Part shown: positions 44,701 to 56,505 of the stretch, piece by piece
How the letters are laid out: each line of letters begins with the position of its first letter
Numbering within the stretch: the stretch's first letter is position 1
NCBI GenBank assembly: GCA_900088475.1
Contig: FLMG01001379.1
Coordinates: 23,445 to 87,444, forward strand
Source: Hyphochytrium catenoides
Lineage: Eukaryota > Sar > Hyphochytriomycetes > Hyphochytriales > Hyphochytriaceae
Direction of reading: 5' to 3'
Length of the DNA: 64,000 bases
The notes under the pieces: generated by a model
Database searches by the model: none
What the model saw: only the letters and a program-made list of their open reading frames with translations
What the model was told of the DNA's origin: nothing
Position numbers and translations under genes: made by a program

Positions 44701-46977
44701 TGATAATTCCGTTCTCAATTCTCAGACACCCCATGCTTGTTCGATATCTAGGATGACTTCCTTCGTGTGGAACGCCTGAAATGTTTTGATGGTCTACTGA
44801 AGAGTGATGGCCCCCTGGCAGAGCTAGCAATAGCTGTACTTCGTCTCATTCTGTCTACCCCAACTGCTGCTAACGCAAGCGGACCGCTAAAAACAACTAT
44901 AGTGGAGTTAGAAGGGAAGATGGCTGAGGTAGAAATTCTGTCTTATGACTTAGTCTCAAGCTCGCACTCCATTTCCTCTATTCATCTTCTCGCTGCTGCC
45001 AGGTATACTTTGAATACTCCATAGGTTCCCTCTTCCCATTAAATCGTACGGAAGAGGTCATGAGCTTTCATTTTGTAACTTTCTTGTCACTACCTTACCC
45101 TTGTTCACAGGTAACTAAAGCGATAGAGAAGCATGAAAGTAAGCTGCAGCATACTCGAAGTGAGCCATCTATTGTCGGACAACCAGGAGAGCGCAGAGAG
45201 CGATCAAGTCAGGATGAGGGCCCCACTATTCCCATTTCCTCTGGTGGACGAGAAAGCGTTGTGCTGGGCGAGGAGATCGACTTTCTGCTAAGGTTCACTC
45301 TCACTGTCCTACGTCATATTTTTAGCGGTTTGGGTTCCTAAAGTTTTTTATGGAGTCACTCGATTGATTGCATACTCGCCTTACTCCATCTCTTCAAATC
45401 AATGCCAGTCGTTTCTTCCGGTACTTGATAAAGAGCTGATACGTATGTTACCCTCTTGCTCCTGTGCAGTCGGAACTTAGTCTTGTTCGAGCCTTGGAGG
45501 GTACCGTTTTTTGGTGGACTATCGATCGTTTCTTCGCACCTAGGTCTTTCTCTAGCCTGGGTGCTCGTGGCCTATTGCCTGTGGACATATTACCGCAGTA
45601 GGCTTTTTTCAGAGAGACTGTCGACGACGAGCTCTTTGTGTTGCATTGTGCTTCTGGCCTTGGCGTATGTCCTATGCTGGAGTTACTTTTTCTCGCTGGG
45701 TGTGCTTGGCATTACTTACTTCCTATGGACAATTGACCGTCAAGGGAATGCGGAGATAAAACCCGTCCTTACCGTTAGGGAGGTTTCAGAAGACAAGGTA
45801 CGTCGTTTTTTGTTTCGAGGTGGTGAGGCTTTAGATCTCTGCCTGGATTTGAGTCCAAAGGGATGGTAGTTGCCGATGAGCGAATGTTCGTGTCACCTAT
45901 AGCGTCGGTTACCTTTCAGTCGGATGGGCTGAGCCTGAGGTCAAGAGGTCAAGGGCATTTAGTTACGATTAACTCCTTGTACACAGCTCTCTACCCTCAC
46001 TCAACTGGATTGGCTTAATGCCACTGTGGACGCAGTTTGGCCTTGCCTTAACAAAGCCACCATGGATACAATCATGACTTCCGTCCAGCCGCTACTAGAC
46101 AGCTCTCTACCCTACGGTCCTTTGAAGGCAATTCACCTAGATTGCGTTGATTTCGGAACCGTGCCTCCTCGCATAACGGGAGTGAAAGCGCACCGGGTCG
46201 ACGCGACGGGCAGCTGCCTCGACATAGACCTTAAATATTCTGGGAAGCCCAACATTGTCCTGAGCGTCCAACTTCTTGGTCCAATGGGAACCATGAAGGT
46301 GCAAGTGGCAGTTAAAACACTTCAATTGGCTGGGTGCTTAAGACTCCAATTCAAGGCGCTTGTTCCCGTTTGGTGAGTAGTCCCATACCGGAAGAGGAGA
46401 TGGAGCGTGCATCGAGATCATTGTTCTGGGTACAGAGATGTGGAAAATTCATGAGACGAAAGATCACCCACAGCGCCAGTGCGAAGAGTAGCGAAAAGAA
46501 AGCTTCAAATGGGAGGAAGCAGTCGCTCGGTGTTCACTGATGAAAATGGAAGACAGCAAAGCATGGGGTGACAGGAAGAAGTCAATGTCATATAATTGTG
46601 AATGGACTCATCATTCCCCTCCCCTTTGCAGGCCTCTATTCTCTGCCATTGGGGTTTCCTTTACAAGCAAACCGCACCTTGTTTTCAGCGTCAATACACT
46701 CAAGATGGATGTTATGAACGTCCCTCTGCTGTCGAACAAGCTACAGGAGCTTCTTATGCGCGCCATCACGGAGAATTTCGTGCTTCCCCACGTTCTATTA
46801 GCACCTGATTGGCGGCCCGAAATGGTGGAATACATGAAAAACATGGGCATTCCAGATCTGCCAGACGGATGGTTTGCCCGATATCCAGCCTTAGCTTCAG
46901 AGCTGATCCAAGCTGCGGCTCTACCAGCCCCTGCCTCCACCCCATCGCATGGCACAGAAAGAGACAATGAGGGATAG
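29767..46977 (+). CDS. Giant armadillo-repeat protein with three PH domains, membrane segment and SMP domain
   Basis: Likely a membrane-contact-site tether and lipid-transfer protein. Exon 1 is 29767-30063 and many short exons follow. Helical ARM-like repeats fill most of the length (for example QEYAARALSNLTDEYDLEPG near 31770, and CRLSERHRHQLVSRDVLEVV near 39200). Three related PH domains interrupt them: PH1 about 30830-31440 (SWNKRLFVMNKEYLFRYGDG), PH2 about 34900-35600 (SWTRKLFVLSEEYLYRFDL), PH3 about 40825-41400 (AWNRRWFVLCE, EYLYRYALRPP). After a coiled coil (KMAEVTKAIEKHESKL) and a Ser-rich linker, a phase 2 splice (donor about 45290, acceptor about 45470) enters a hydrophobic segment (LGLSLAWVLVAYCLW). 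An extended-synaptotagmin-type SMP domain follows to 46977, with no C2 domain after it. Not every one of the many introns was checked, so the locus could be two genes. Confidence 0.65.
34703..34749. repeat. Short tandem duplication in an intron
   Basis: Two perfect copies of a 22-base unit (GGTTTGCCCCTAGTGAGAAC plus two more bases) with a period of 25 bases, at 34703-34724 and 34728-34749. They fall in an apparent intron just before the exon that leads into PH2. Confidence 0.9.
45470..46977 (+). other. Membrane segment plus SMP lipid-transfer domain
   Basis: The C-terminal module of the giant gene. A hydrophobic anchor at about 45520-45600 is followed by the SMP start LDWLNATVDAVWPCLNKATM and the conserved IHLDCVDFGTVPPRITGVK. 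Lipid-groove strands follow (IDLKYSGKPNIVLSVQLLG, LAGCLRLQFKALVPV). The end has PLFSAIGVSFTSKPHLVF, NVPLLSNKLQELLMRAI and the NFVLPHVLL segment typical of SMP domain ends. SMP domains form lipid-carrying tubes at ER contacts. The protein then ends about 60 residues later. Confidence 0.85.
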
Positions 46978-47214
46978 GCGTACGACTGCCAGCGATCGCG
47001 AACTGGCGACAGCCACCACCGCGGTCTCCAAATGGAATCTCTAAAAGTTGAAGTGAGAAATATTTATTAGGGTTCATGACTATTAAAATTTCAATTGAAC
47101 CGTGTGACCCTAAGAGCAGGTGCCGTAACGCTTCACTTGCTAACTGGTACCGAACTCTCTACGCCATGGCTGACGGTGGTTACAATCCCCTCCGATTTAT
47201 ATACACGACCTCTT

Positions 47215-50200
47215 CTAATCCCGATGTTGACCACTCTTAAGCTCTCGTAGAACCTTCTGGACTTCACTAATCCGAAGATCGTTGGTATCATAGTTGTCCA
47301 AGTAGGCAGCCTCGATTGTCGTCACATCTTCGTTTAGCCGCTCATGGATGTCCCCAGCGTAAAAAGAGGCCCGGCTCTGCCGTCGGAAGCTGGAATGACG
47401 GTAAAGAAACCAAGGGAAAGAGTCTTAGTCCTGGTAAAGTGATCTCCAGGGAGGAAACCATAGGGGTATGACATCCAACGGAAAACCCTACCACAAAGGG
47501 AGGGAGTGGGAGGAAAGGACTAGACCCTATCGCAAGTGAAATAAGAATCACAATCCAATAAAACTGCTTACCTCGCTGAGAGCCGATCTCGCTCTTTGTG
47601 CATCTCTGGGTCTTCTGAGGATGAGTTCTCAATAATCTTCTTCATAATGGCTACCATCTGTTTGGTGCTCTTGGCGGTACCTGGAAGATGGGTATCGTAA
47701 GTGCCTAGTTGCTTGTTTGGTACTCTTCTTTTGTGCTACTTTCATGACTATAACCTTTTAACTAACTTGCAGGTGTAAGTCAGAAACTCTTAGAGGAACT
47801 TCTCGTCAGTCTAACATTGTTGACAACCCTTTGCAGACTAGCCAACTAAGTTCCTCCCCGTTGCTGGTGGGGGCCAACGTCTTTGTTTGTTTCGCCGTGT
47901 ATATACATATATATACATACAGAAATGCTCAATGGAAGTGTACTACAGGGCTTTACCCCTTACCAAGTCAGGCAACTTGCCAATAGCTCATGTTCTTACC
48001 TGAGATTGTTCCATTCGTGATGCTACTTTTGAACAAAGTTGACTTGGTAAAGTGGACGCTAACTTCAACGGCTATGCTGCACGCCGTACCGTCGGCACTA
48101 TTTGTAAATATGTTTGCAGTTTCAATCTGTCGCAGCGAAGACAATCCGCAGTTGTAGGAAATGGGTTTAGGTGGAGAAGGGGAGAGAAAACGCGTCTTGT
48201 AGGAGGGTATAGTGCGAGCTAAGGCGTTCCACTTGCCGAAAAGTAGCTTCCATACGGGATATCTTTCGCGTATGTCTTTGTCCTACAAACCAGCTGACCA
48301 CCGTCCGCTGGAGGCAGAGGTAGGAGGCTTAGATTCGGTAGTGAGGAGATAGTAAGAGTGACACAAAACGGGATGATAGGAAACTCTCAAGAGACGAGCG
48401 ACCTCTAATGACAAAGGCTACAAGACACGCTGGTCACGCATTGGGCAAGACCTACCAGTGAAGAAAGCGTTCTGATATTCTTCAACTCGACTTGTTTTGA
48501 CCCCTGGGACTCCACTCACAGGCATGGCGAATGTCTGCTTCCTGGTGCAAACGACGGTTGTGGTCAAACCTATCCTTGATCTATCTTACTCTCTCTCAAA
48601 CCGTGCTGTCTCGTTACTAATCTGTCCCATTATGTCGAAGTTGTTCTCTTTGGGCGGGCGACGAATAATTGGCCGGCACGACATTGCCTTGACGTACCTC
48701 ACTTTACCCAATTCTGGGTGCCTATACCAGCAAGTCACGTCCACATCTGCGTTTCCATCTTCCTCATGACGCTCCATGTTGAAGTCGGAGCTCTCTGCAT
48801 AGAACAGTTCCCAGACCTTCTTCACGCTAGAGAGTAGTTCAGGTAAGTTCGATGAGCGGCGGCCATTAGATTGAATGGTTATCGGCGAGGAAGATGTTGG
48901 TAAGAACCCAAAAGCTAGAAGATGAAGCTGACGGTGTTCTGCAGATAATCCTCCATACTTACTTGACCCCTAGTTCGTCCGAATAGATCTCTTTGAAGTC
49001 TGAGTCTTTCGATTCGAAGAACCCCGGCTTCACCTCGTCCAACCAGGGACACGTTGGTGTCGGAGGTCTTAGACTTTTGACAACTTCTTGCTCCGAGGCC
49101 CCCCGATCTCTTTGAGCTGGCACAAGTCTCTGGTGTGTTTAGAAAGTATTTGGGTCAATAGAGGGTGACAAATGCGTGCAGTAGGCAGCTATCAAACGAA
49201 TTAACCGGAAGGCTGAAGCTCTACCTACCGATCGGGAGCTAGCTCTAGATCTGGTGCTTCCAGCTAGGGGCACTGGGGTGCCATACACGGATGAATGGAG
49301 GGAAAGGCCACTTCTTGTGGAATAGTAACTTTGTTCAGAATTTGTTGGGGAGGAGGACCCGTCAAAGGGCTCAGGACTTGGGACTGTAGGCAAACGCGAA
49401 GCAAAAGCGGATTACTTTCTCTCCTAGCTCTAGTGCCCTGTTGGATTTTTAAGGCTGTCATATCGTGTCTGCCTCTAACAATACAGCAACTCTAACCTCG
49501 TGACTCTCATCCCCATCTTCAAGTGCTTTTGGACTGCAAACTTACTCTCCTCATTCTTGTCAGCGAAACGCGAGCAGTAGAATCTCTGCGCCTTGTTGAT
49601 AGCGACTGGGTCCTTATGCCCTCGATACAGCTTCAATCCTTCCCCTTTTCTGACGACCCAAGCTCCCTTAAACCAGTTTGCCTGGGGTAAATAAATGCTG
49701 ATGCAGTAGTCTGCTGCTAGATTTTCCACGGGAACCGAGTAAATTGCTAGGCTCTCCCAGTTGCCGCATTTCTTAGCTTTTACCTACGTTTAAACAGTAG
49801 ACGGTTATAAGTAGGGTTAATGGCAGGGCCATGATCGAACATCACTAAAGGCGAATACTTAGAGGAAACCTTGGAGTATTAGGCGGAAGCACTCTGACGA
49901 TCAGAAAGAGACAACCGGGACGCGAATGGAGAAGTGTTGACACAATCTTAGATAGATACCGACTTGAAGGGAGCTTCCCATTCCGGTCTGTCCCAGGTAA
50001 CGGCCGGTCTTAACACTTCGAATGCCTAGTCGACCCTTATATCGCACAAAGTGAAACAGACAAGATTCATCTGGCTGTTGTATCAGCTTCGCACTACGCC
50101 CCTGTACGGATAGAAACTTCCCAGTCTCACAGTCCTATGAAGGGAAAGCGAAACCGAAGTGTGAACATCCTTATCGCAACTCAGGGACCTCTCCTTCAAC

Positions 50201-51133
50201 AAAGATCTCCTTTAACAATATTGTAAGCGCAGGGGAGATTACCTTAAATATGTACTTCTCTCCTGTGTGCCCAATGGAGTCTAACCGCTCTACCAAAGTC
50301 GAATGCGAGGTTGGTAGCGTTTTTACTCTTGTTGCCTCACCAAAGGAAGAGATTGAGTCCGTGAGGTCTGCAGGAAAACTGTTATGAGAAAAGGGAGCTT
50401 GTGCCCAACTTCTCTCTGCAACCCAAGGTGCGTCATCTCCTCTTTCAAGAATTATCCTTTTCCCCTGTACCGTCAGACCACCTTGATCTCCTTTTTACTT
50501 ACCTTCGCTATCGCTCTCCGCAGTCTGCAGATAATCCCTAAGTCTTGCTGCATCCAGGGCCTTGATCAGCGTTATCAAGAGCTTGAGGATAAGCCCCAGT
50601 TAGGGCCAGAGATACCGCAATTCTTCTCATGAATTATTTGAAAAAATTTGGTACATTGACATCATCCCCACTGAAAGGCTGAAGGCAGTCTAAGGTATTC
50701 GAGAGGAGAAAAGAACCGGATGGCCGTGACCATCACTTAGGTCACTAATTGTAGGAGAACATCGGTTGCTATGTCGAGAGACTGAGGCTATGCCGAGAGA
50801 ATGAGGCTATGCTGTGAAGAAGCTACCTTATCGTTGGCTGTCTGCATAGATATTGGCTTTCGGCAGATGTCCAGAACACGAACCTTCAGCTCATTCGTCT
50901 CTTCATAAGAGATGGACCCAGACGCGCTGAGTTGGCCAATCTGTCGCAGAATGTATACCGCTTCTGACACATCCCTTTAACAAGTAGGAAGGGTTAGGAG
51001 CGCAATGTAACGCTTAGGTCTTCAAATGTCAAGGACTCACATGTCGTCTGTTGAATCAGCTGTGTCATAGCTACTGAGCTTGGCTGAGAGAGGGCCCGAC
51101 GAGTTCAAAGCTACCCTTTCACTTCTCCCACGA
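47215..51133 (-). CDS. VASt-domain protein with beta-trefoil-like region, 5' end lost in assembly gap
   Basis: Probable intracellular sterol/lipid-transfer protein. Reading down from the gap: a Ser-rich stretch, DVSEAVYILRQIGQLSASGS, helices (LLITLIKALDAARLRDYLQT), then a region with repeated short strands and aromatic residues (CETGKFLSVQGRSAKLI, LGIRSVKTGRYLGQTG, WFKGAWVVRKGEGLKLYRG) that resembles a fascin-like beta-trefoil. A Ser-rich linker follows. The VASt-like domain starts at about 49000: PWLDEVKPGFFE, KKVWELFYAESSDFN, DVDVTCWYRHPELGKVRYVK, then TTTVVCTRKQTFAMP and FTKSTLFKSSITNGTIS. A helical tail ends at 47215. VASt is usually preceded by a GRAM domain; I did not identify one. No C-terminal transmembrane helix is visible, unlike yeast Lam proteins. 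The stop lies about 240 bases from that of the SMP gene. Confidence 0.6.
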
Positions 51134-51196
51134 NNNNNNNNNNNNNNNNNNNNNNNNNNNNNNNNNNNNNNNNNNNNNNNNNNNNNNNNNNNNNNN
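51134..51196. other. Assembly gap (63 N)
   Basis: A run of unknown bases interrupts the 5' part of the VASt gene. The true length is unknown. Confidence 1.
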
Positions 51197-52720
51197 TTGG
51201 AGTAGTACGTGGAACTGGTGAAAAGTACGCTTACGCTAGCATTCTTCCCCCAGAGCTCAAGCTACTGCGTAGAACCGTAGTTGGATTTATCCTGGGTGCG
51301 AGACTGAGCTCGCTGCTGCTCGGTTGGCCTACTTGCCAGTCATCTCTCAAGAACCTAAACCGATGTTATGGTGTTGCGTTGACAGGAAGACTCGTTAGTG
51401 TCAAGAGGCACTGTAAGAAGAGGATGTGTGTCTCTACACTTGCCGGATTATTGAGCACGATTATCTATAGAGACATCCGCTTCAATGCACCCCCCTAACG
51501 TCTACGAAGCTAAAGTGGGTAGCTACCGAGCTTGTCAGGGGTGACTGCAGTCCCTATTTGTGCTGCTTGCTACTCCTCCCAGATGGACTGGGTGAGGCGA
51601 GATCCGACAGAAGGAAGAATACTGATTGTTACCTATAGTTATTGTCGGCAGGAGTCAAGAGGGAGTTGCACAAGGCTCAAGGAAAACAGCAAGCTCATCA
51701 GAGACAACAAGCAGTCAGGAAGGTGGTCAAGCAGTGCAGCGGGGAGAGATGAAGGAGGACACTTTGTACGACGATGCTGATCTGTTGACAACTGGAAGAA
51801 AGAAAAAGCACTTTTGTGCCTTCTCTCTGTTCCCCTTCTCCTTTCTTTCCTTCTGTGATGGCTTTTGGGTTGCAGTTGAGAACTATGAACAGCAGAATAG
51901 CCTTTACATTATGAGGGAGAGAACATAGAGGAGCAGCACGAGACAGACAGAGAGGGAAGGGGAGGGGAGAGAGAAGAGGGGGAAGGGGAAGAATCAGGAG
52001 CTAAAAGTGGCATCAACCATATCAGGGATAGGGGGGTATTATACCAAACTAGTACGTACGGATTCTGGACACAAATCGTGCGTTCAGCACAGGGAGGAAT
52101 GCGTGCTCTAGCAAGTGGGGTTCCCACCCCTGTCTACAGGTCACGGAAATTTAAAGCTACACATTATCCGCAATTGGCCCCTCTGGCAGGGGTCCTCCCA
52201 TTGGCGGAATCTGTCTTGCACTGTTCTTTCGACCCAGCAAGCTCGGTTAGTGCATCCGATCATCGGGAAGCACCTCAGCTCTAAACAGCGGACAGCGGCA
52301 AGCATCAAGACCTCCAAGAGCCTCCTAGCGCTCCTAGGAAGGCTATTCCTGACGCCCGCCCGATGACCCATCAACAGCTGGTAGTTCTAGATGCATGACG
52401 CGGACAGCTGGTTACCTAGATGTGGTTGCTGGGATCGCTGGGACTCATCTATGCGCGCCATCGTCGCGGTTTCTAAGGAATGCGTGGTGGAGTTGATCGG
52501 CTCATCTGCTGCCAGGACTCGTACTTGCTACAGTCTACTCATTCACTCCATTGCTTGCTTTACATTGAGCGTATAGCTAGGTACCTTCGACCCGCAATCC
52601 CTTTATCGTATCTTCTTCAACAGTGTCAACAGAACGGCCTTCGCTGTCCGCTGCTGCAGTACATATTGAGGTCTCTAAGGCTTGCGCTCCGTGCATCATG
52701 CAGTTTCTAGTACTAGCAGC
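51197..52720. other. Region with purine-rich tract, no gene supported
   Basis: About 1.5 kb right of the gap. A GA/GGGA-rich tract lies at about 51918-51995. The 5' exons of the VASt gene could lie here, but I could not identify any. Confidence 0.5.
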
Positions 52721-52721
52721 T

Positions 52722-52930
52722 TTATGAAAGCCTCACAAAATATACTTCTCCAGCTCGCTGTACTGGAGGGAACGGATGCGCCAGCAAGACCTGTATGCGT
52801 CGCAGTTGAGTCTTCATACCCTCCATAATTTGTATCTTAGATCCGCCTAAAATACATGCGACATTAAGGTTCTCTGGATGTACCGTCACTGGCTTTCCTC
52901 CGGCGACTGTTACATCCACGACGGTCTAGA
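52722..52930 (-). CDS. Possible exon fragment of an unknown protein
   Basis: An open stretch reading VDVTVAGGKPVTVHPENLNV looks like the small beta module with a final PENL found in many protist MYND/ankyrin-type proteins. No start, partner exons or downstream gene could be built, and it may be chance. Confidence 0.2.
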
Positions 52931-53356
52931 GTCTGCATCGACCTTCAGAGTAGCAGTAACCACTCATGGGGGGGTGCTGTAAGCATACTCCGTAAGCTGC
53001 TAATCCTGATCAGTCCTGCTGCTGTCCCTTTGTGCATATTGTCCAATATTACTACCCGTGACCTTGTGTGTGAGGGATTGGTAAGAAGCCCATCGGACTA
53101 TCCCTTCAGGAGAAGCAGTCGCGTATAGTTCTACCTTCCTCTATTACTTTATGCGAAGAGCAAGGACCATTTTCGCTCGTTCTTCCGAACCGCAGCTGCC
53201 TTTAGGACACTCAATGAAAAGCTCTCTTCAAATAGTCTACGACTCCTTCGCTAAAGGTGTAGGTACTGACTGGTCTCTGAATCCTCGTGATCCTTACCGT
53301 CCAAAATAAATCAATTCTCAAATGCACTTCAAGCTGTGTCCCCTTCCTGTTTTCAG

Positions 53357-54696
53357 CTATCTTGCTGTCACCCCGAGAGCCCTGAGGCCATTGAACCGGC
53401 CGGCCTCTTCACCACCCTGAAGATCTTCAGTCTGATGCATGGCAAGCATCCTAATGTCCTCTCCAAGTTGGCGGGAATATAGTGCCTGTTCCATACACCG
53501 ATAGGACGACGACATTAACATTGGTAAGCGAAAGGACAGTACGCAAGGATTAGAAGAAAAGCGGTGGGGAAGCCACTCAAGCTGGCCTACCAGGAGGCCA
53601 CTATCCTTGAGCTCTGCCATCAACTTGTCGTCAGTTATGAGCAAGTTGTCCGCAGGAAGCCCAGCCTTTCGGACTGAGTTCCTAAGCAGCGTTTGCAACA
53701 GTCCTGGAGGAGATAAGAATCTGGAACCCTTCACATCCTTTTCTGACGATGGAGCAAGGAACCACGATGCCCCTCCAGTCGCTGTGACACAGGAAGGCTA
53801 TGGTTAGACCAAGACCATCATCACGTAACGGTTTGAAATGATGTGTCAAGCGTCAGACTCTTAGGTAGGTATGGGCCAGTTCAAGCTGAAGGCACGTGAG
53901 AAATAGACGATAGCGAAGAGATGAGCCGTTTCTGTTTTATCCGCAGCAAGCAACCAAATTTCAAGCGGTAGCACTATCTTAGCATTGGGAGGAAGGGCGA
54001 TAAGCCTCAAGGGCCAATAGAGAACCAACCAGGGTTTCAAGAAGGTTCACCTTTAGATTTCTGAGAATAGGTCCTACTGAACGGCCTTTGCGGCGGAAAT
54101 GATCGTTGCCTTGTTGCGTCACGTTCAATTGTAGCTTCCCACTTAGAACTCTCGTCCGAACTGAGGCACGATAGAGCTGACCTCCAGTCCGAGCGGATGG
54201 CATCTGCAGAGAGGGGGCTGTCCTTAAGTGACGAGACCTTACTATGAGGCTTAAAGTGAGGTCAAAACATACTCTGACGGGCGTAGCCTGCATTGTTTCC
54301 TTGAAAAAGCTGTGACATCATAGGCATCATCTGCGACATCATGTCTCCCAGGTTTAGTTGTGGTCCGGGAGCAGTGGTGGGCTGTTGACGCCGGCGACGT
54401 TGAGCGAGAGGCCGCACTTCTTGCTGTCGGGCTGCTACCTGCGACCCAGCTCCTGCGCCTTGCCCTTCTGGGGCTAATTCCTCCAGCATCTCATCAGCCA
54501 GATCATCTAGACTTAACGCCTGCGGAGGAGGATTTGCTTCCTGAGGAGCCATCGACTCATCTAAATCGTCCATCATTGACTCCAGAATGTCATCTGCTGA
54601 CTGCTCGGTCGCTTCTCCGGGTTCCTTCTCGTCATCTGAGTCCAAGGACATAGAATCTAAGAGGTCCTCCGGATTGGCGGATGCCATCTCTACCAA
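53357..54696 (-). CDS. Acidic, Met-rich protein with weak BAG6-like features
   Basis: Not firmly recognised. The first exon (54696 to about 54267) is acidic and low-complexity (EDLLDSMSLDSDDEKEPGE; DDILESMMDDLDESM), then basic (RRRRQQ), then a Met-rich helix (LGDMMSQMMPMMSQLF). A phase 1 intron joins it to AIRSDWRSALSCLSSDE and WEATIERDATRQRSFPPQRP, followed by FSRTY. This resembles the end of BAG6/Scythe-type chaperones, where a Trp-containing helix precedes a PPxSDAY-like element. A third exon (about 53756-53600) gives LLQTLLRNSVRKAGLPADN. A last one ends DIRMLAMHQTEDLQGGEE and stops at 53357. If the second intron is not used, the protein stops at about 54030. No N-terminal ubiquitin-like domain is present, which argues against a true BAG6. 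Confidence 0.45.
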
Positions 54697-55342
54697 GTCG
54701 TTTGACTCTTCTTCCGTGACGACCCACTAACTCTCTCAATTCAAGAAGTCCTGGGAAGACGAGATAGTGAGCTTATGTTCTGGACAGTGAGTAGACCAAC
54801 GCGGCGAGTGATGTTGGGCAGACTTCTCTCTGTCACTCGCCATGCGGGCGAAGTGGGTCTGAAAGAGTCTCCGCAGTCCTCGTACAGAACCCATCACACA
54901 TTTCCTTACACCAAAAAATCATCCACAGACGCCTTTTGAGCGCACGGTCAAGTGCGCTTCGAAGAGGACAAGGCTATAATCTTGCCTTCGTCGCTATGTT
55001 TAGCGCACATTTAAATTACCATTTGGTCTGGTGCGTATTGTACTGTGTGTGAAGCTTCTTCATCACTTTGCTGACGAAGGAGAGTTCTCTAACCTGCAGC
55101 CATCGTTCCAAACTCATAAAAGCCACTGAGGATGAAGACCCATAAGGCCCACAATCCCTGCCATGCACTGATGAGTCTTGGCAGCACTGACCTTGTCGTC
55201 ACCACTAGATCTGAGCTCACGGAGGGCATCCCAGGTCTAGTCATCACAGTCTTTGGGCAGTCCACAACGTCTCAGGAGGTGTAGGTTGCGAGCGATGGCA
55301 ACAACTGCATCATAGTCTCTGACTACCAGACAACCAGGAAGT
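54697..55342. other. Divergent intergenic region
   Basis: About 645 bases between the starts of the acidic protein (-) and the histidine phosphatase (+). It should contain both promoters. No other feature is seen. Confidence 0.5.
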
Positions 55343-56484
55343 ATGAGCCCTAAAGAAGAAGCAGCTCCCGCAGCGAAGCGCCAGAGATGTGGAGTACTGG
55401 ATTCGGTAGCTGATCTGAATTCAGTGGCGCCTTCTGGTCGAAATGGAGCAGAGGCGATAGATTCAGACTCAGCAACAGGTACAAGCCAAGTTATTGCTGG
55501 ATCAGGGTCAGCTTACAGGGGAAGAACTAATAAAGATTAAACAATTGTTATCACTACCACGCAGCGGGCAAACAAGCAGCTATTGTGAGTAGCGAGAAGC
55601 CAACATCATTCTACTCTATCTTCGCTGCTAGACGCCAGAAGACCCTCTACCTCGTCCGTCACGGCCATACATCTTCAAAGGACTCTGATAGGAACATTGA
55701 CGTTCCTCTTACTGTGACAGGTGACTTTTGACGCTTGGTAGAGGGTCTAGGATGAGCGCAAAGTGTTCTAAACTCCGCCTTTCAAAGGATGTGATCAAGC
55801 GCGGTTGCTTGGGCGAAACCCAATGTGGTCCTCGTGTGAACTTCTTGTTGTCAGCGACCTCTCTAGGTACCTTCGCGTTTTGCTACCAAGTCCTTCAGTT
55901 GTGAAGCTGACGAACTAGCTACTTTAATGACAGAGCTCTAGAAACCGCAGAAATTGCATTGCAAGAGCGCTTTCCATCTCCCTCAGAGCGGCCTCCTGTC
56001 CTTGTGACACATCTTCACAGAGAACAGCTCAACGTCAGTGGAGATGTTCCTCGCGATCAAAAAGTGCTTGACAAGGAGTTTGCGACGATCTTCAGCCGCT
56101 CTCTCAAAGAACTTCCCAAGGGATGCTTTCATTCTCCTCCTGCCTGCCGTAGGACAGATAGGGAAAGTACTGAAGAGCTGAAGAAGAGAGTCGGTGCATT
56201 TAGGGAGTGGATACGATCGTTGAACCAGAAGGTGTGTCCTATCTTCCTCCAATGTTACTTTAATTGGCACCCCTAGAACTCTCTACCTTCCTACTTTAGC
56301 CAAGGACGTATCGCTTACTCTTGGGCTCTTCTACCTTCTACCTTGATGTTATAGCCGAGGATGAAAGCTCACAGCATTTATTGAGTAGCAGATCATCATC
56401 ATTGGGCACTCCCTCTTCTTCAAGCAGTTCTTGAGTTCAAGAAAGCTCATGAAGAATTGTGAGGTGGCCAAGTTCGTGATGTAG
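55343..56484 (+). CDS. Histidine phosphatase superfamily (phosphoglycerate-mutase-like) protein
   Basis: A phosphatase or mutase that uses a phospho-His intermediate; the substrate cannot be predicted. A hydrophilic N-terminal exon (55343 to about 55480) precedes the exon with the catalytic RHG motif, KTLYLVRHGHTSSKDSD (about 55635-55729). A later exon has the ALETAEIALQERFP helix that usually follows the second conserved Arg, then EFATIFSRSLKELPKGCF and a Cys/Arg-rich loop. The final exon has the second catalytic His in IIIIGHSLFFKQFL (about 56391) and stops at 56484. The middle exon between 55730 and 55930 is not resolved. The 3' end almost touches that of the convergent ML gene. Confidence 0.75.
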
Positions 56485-56505
56485 CTAATTGTCCCTTGGA
56501 GCTTA

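Noticed and set aside
51918-51995. Purine-rich tract as a regulatory element
   Set aside because: It is a simple-sequence tract in a gene-poor stretch beside an assembly gap, with no other signal.
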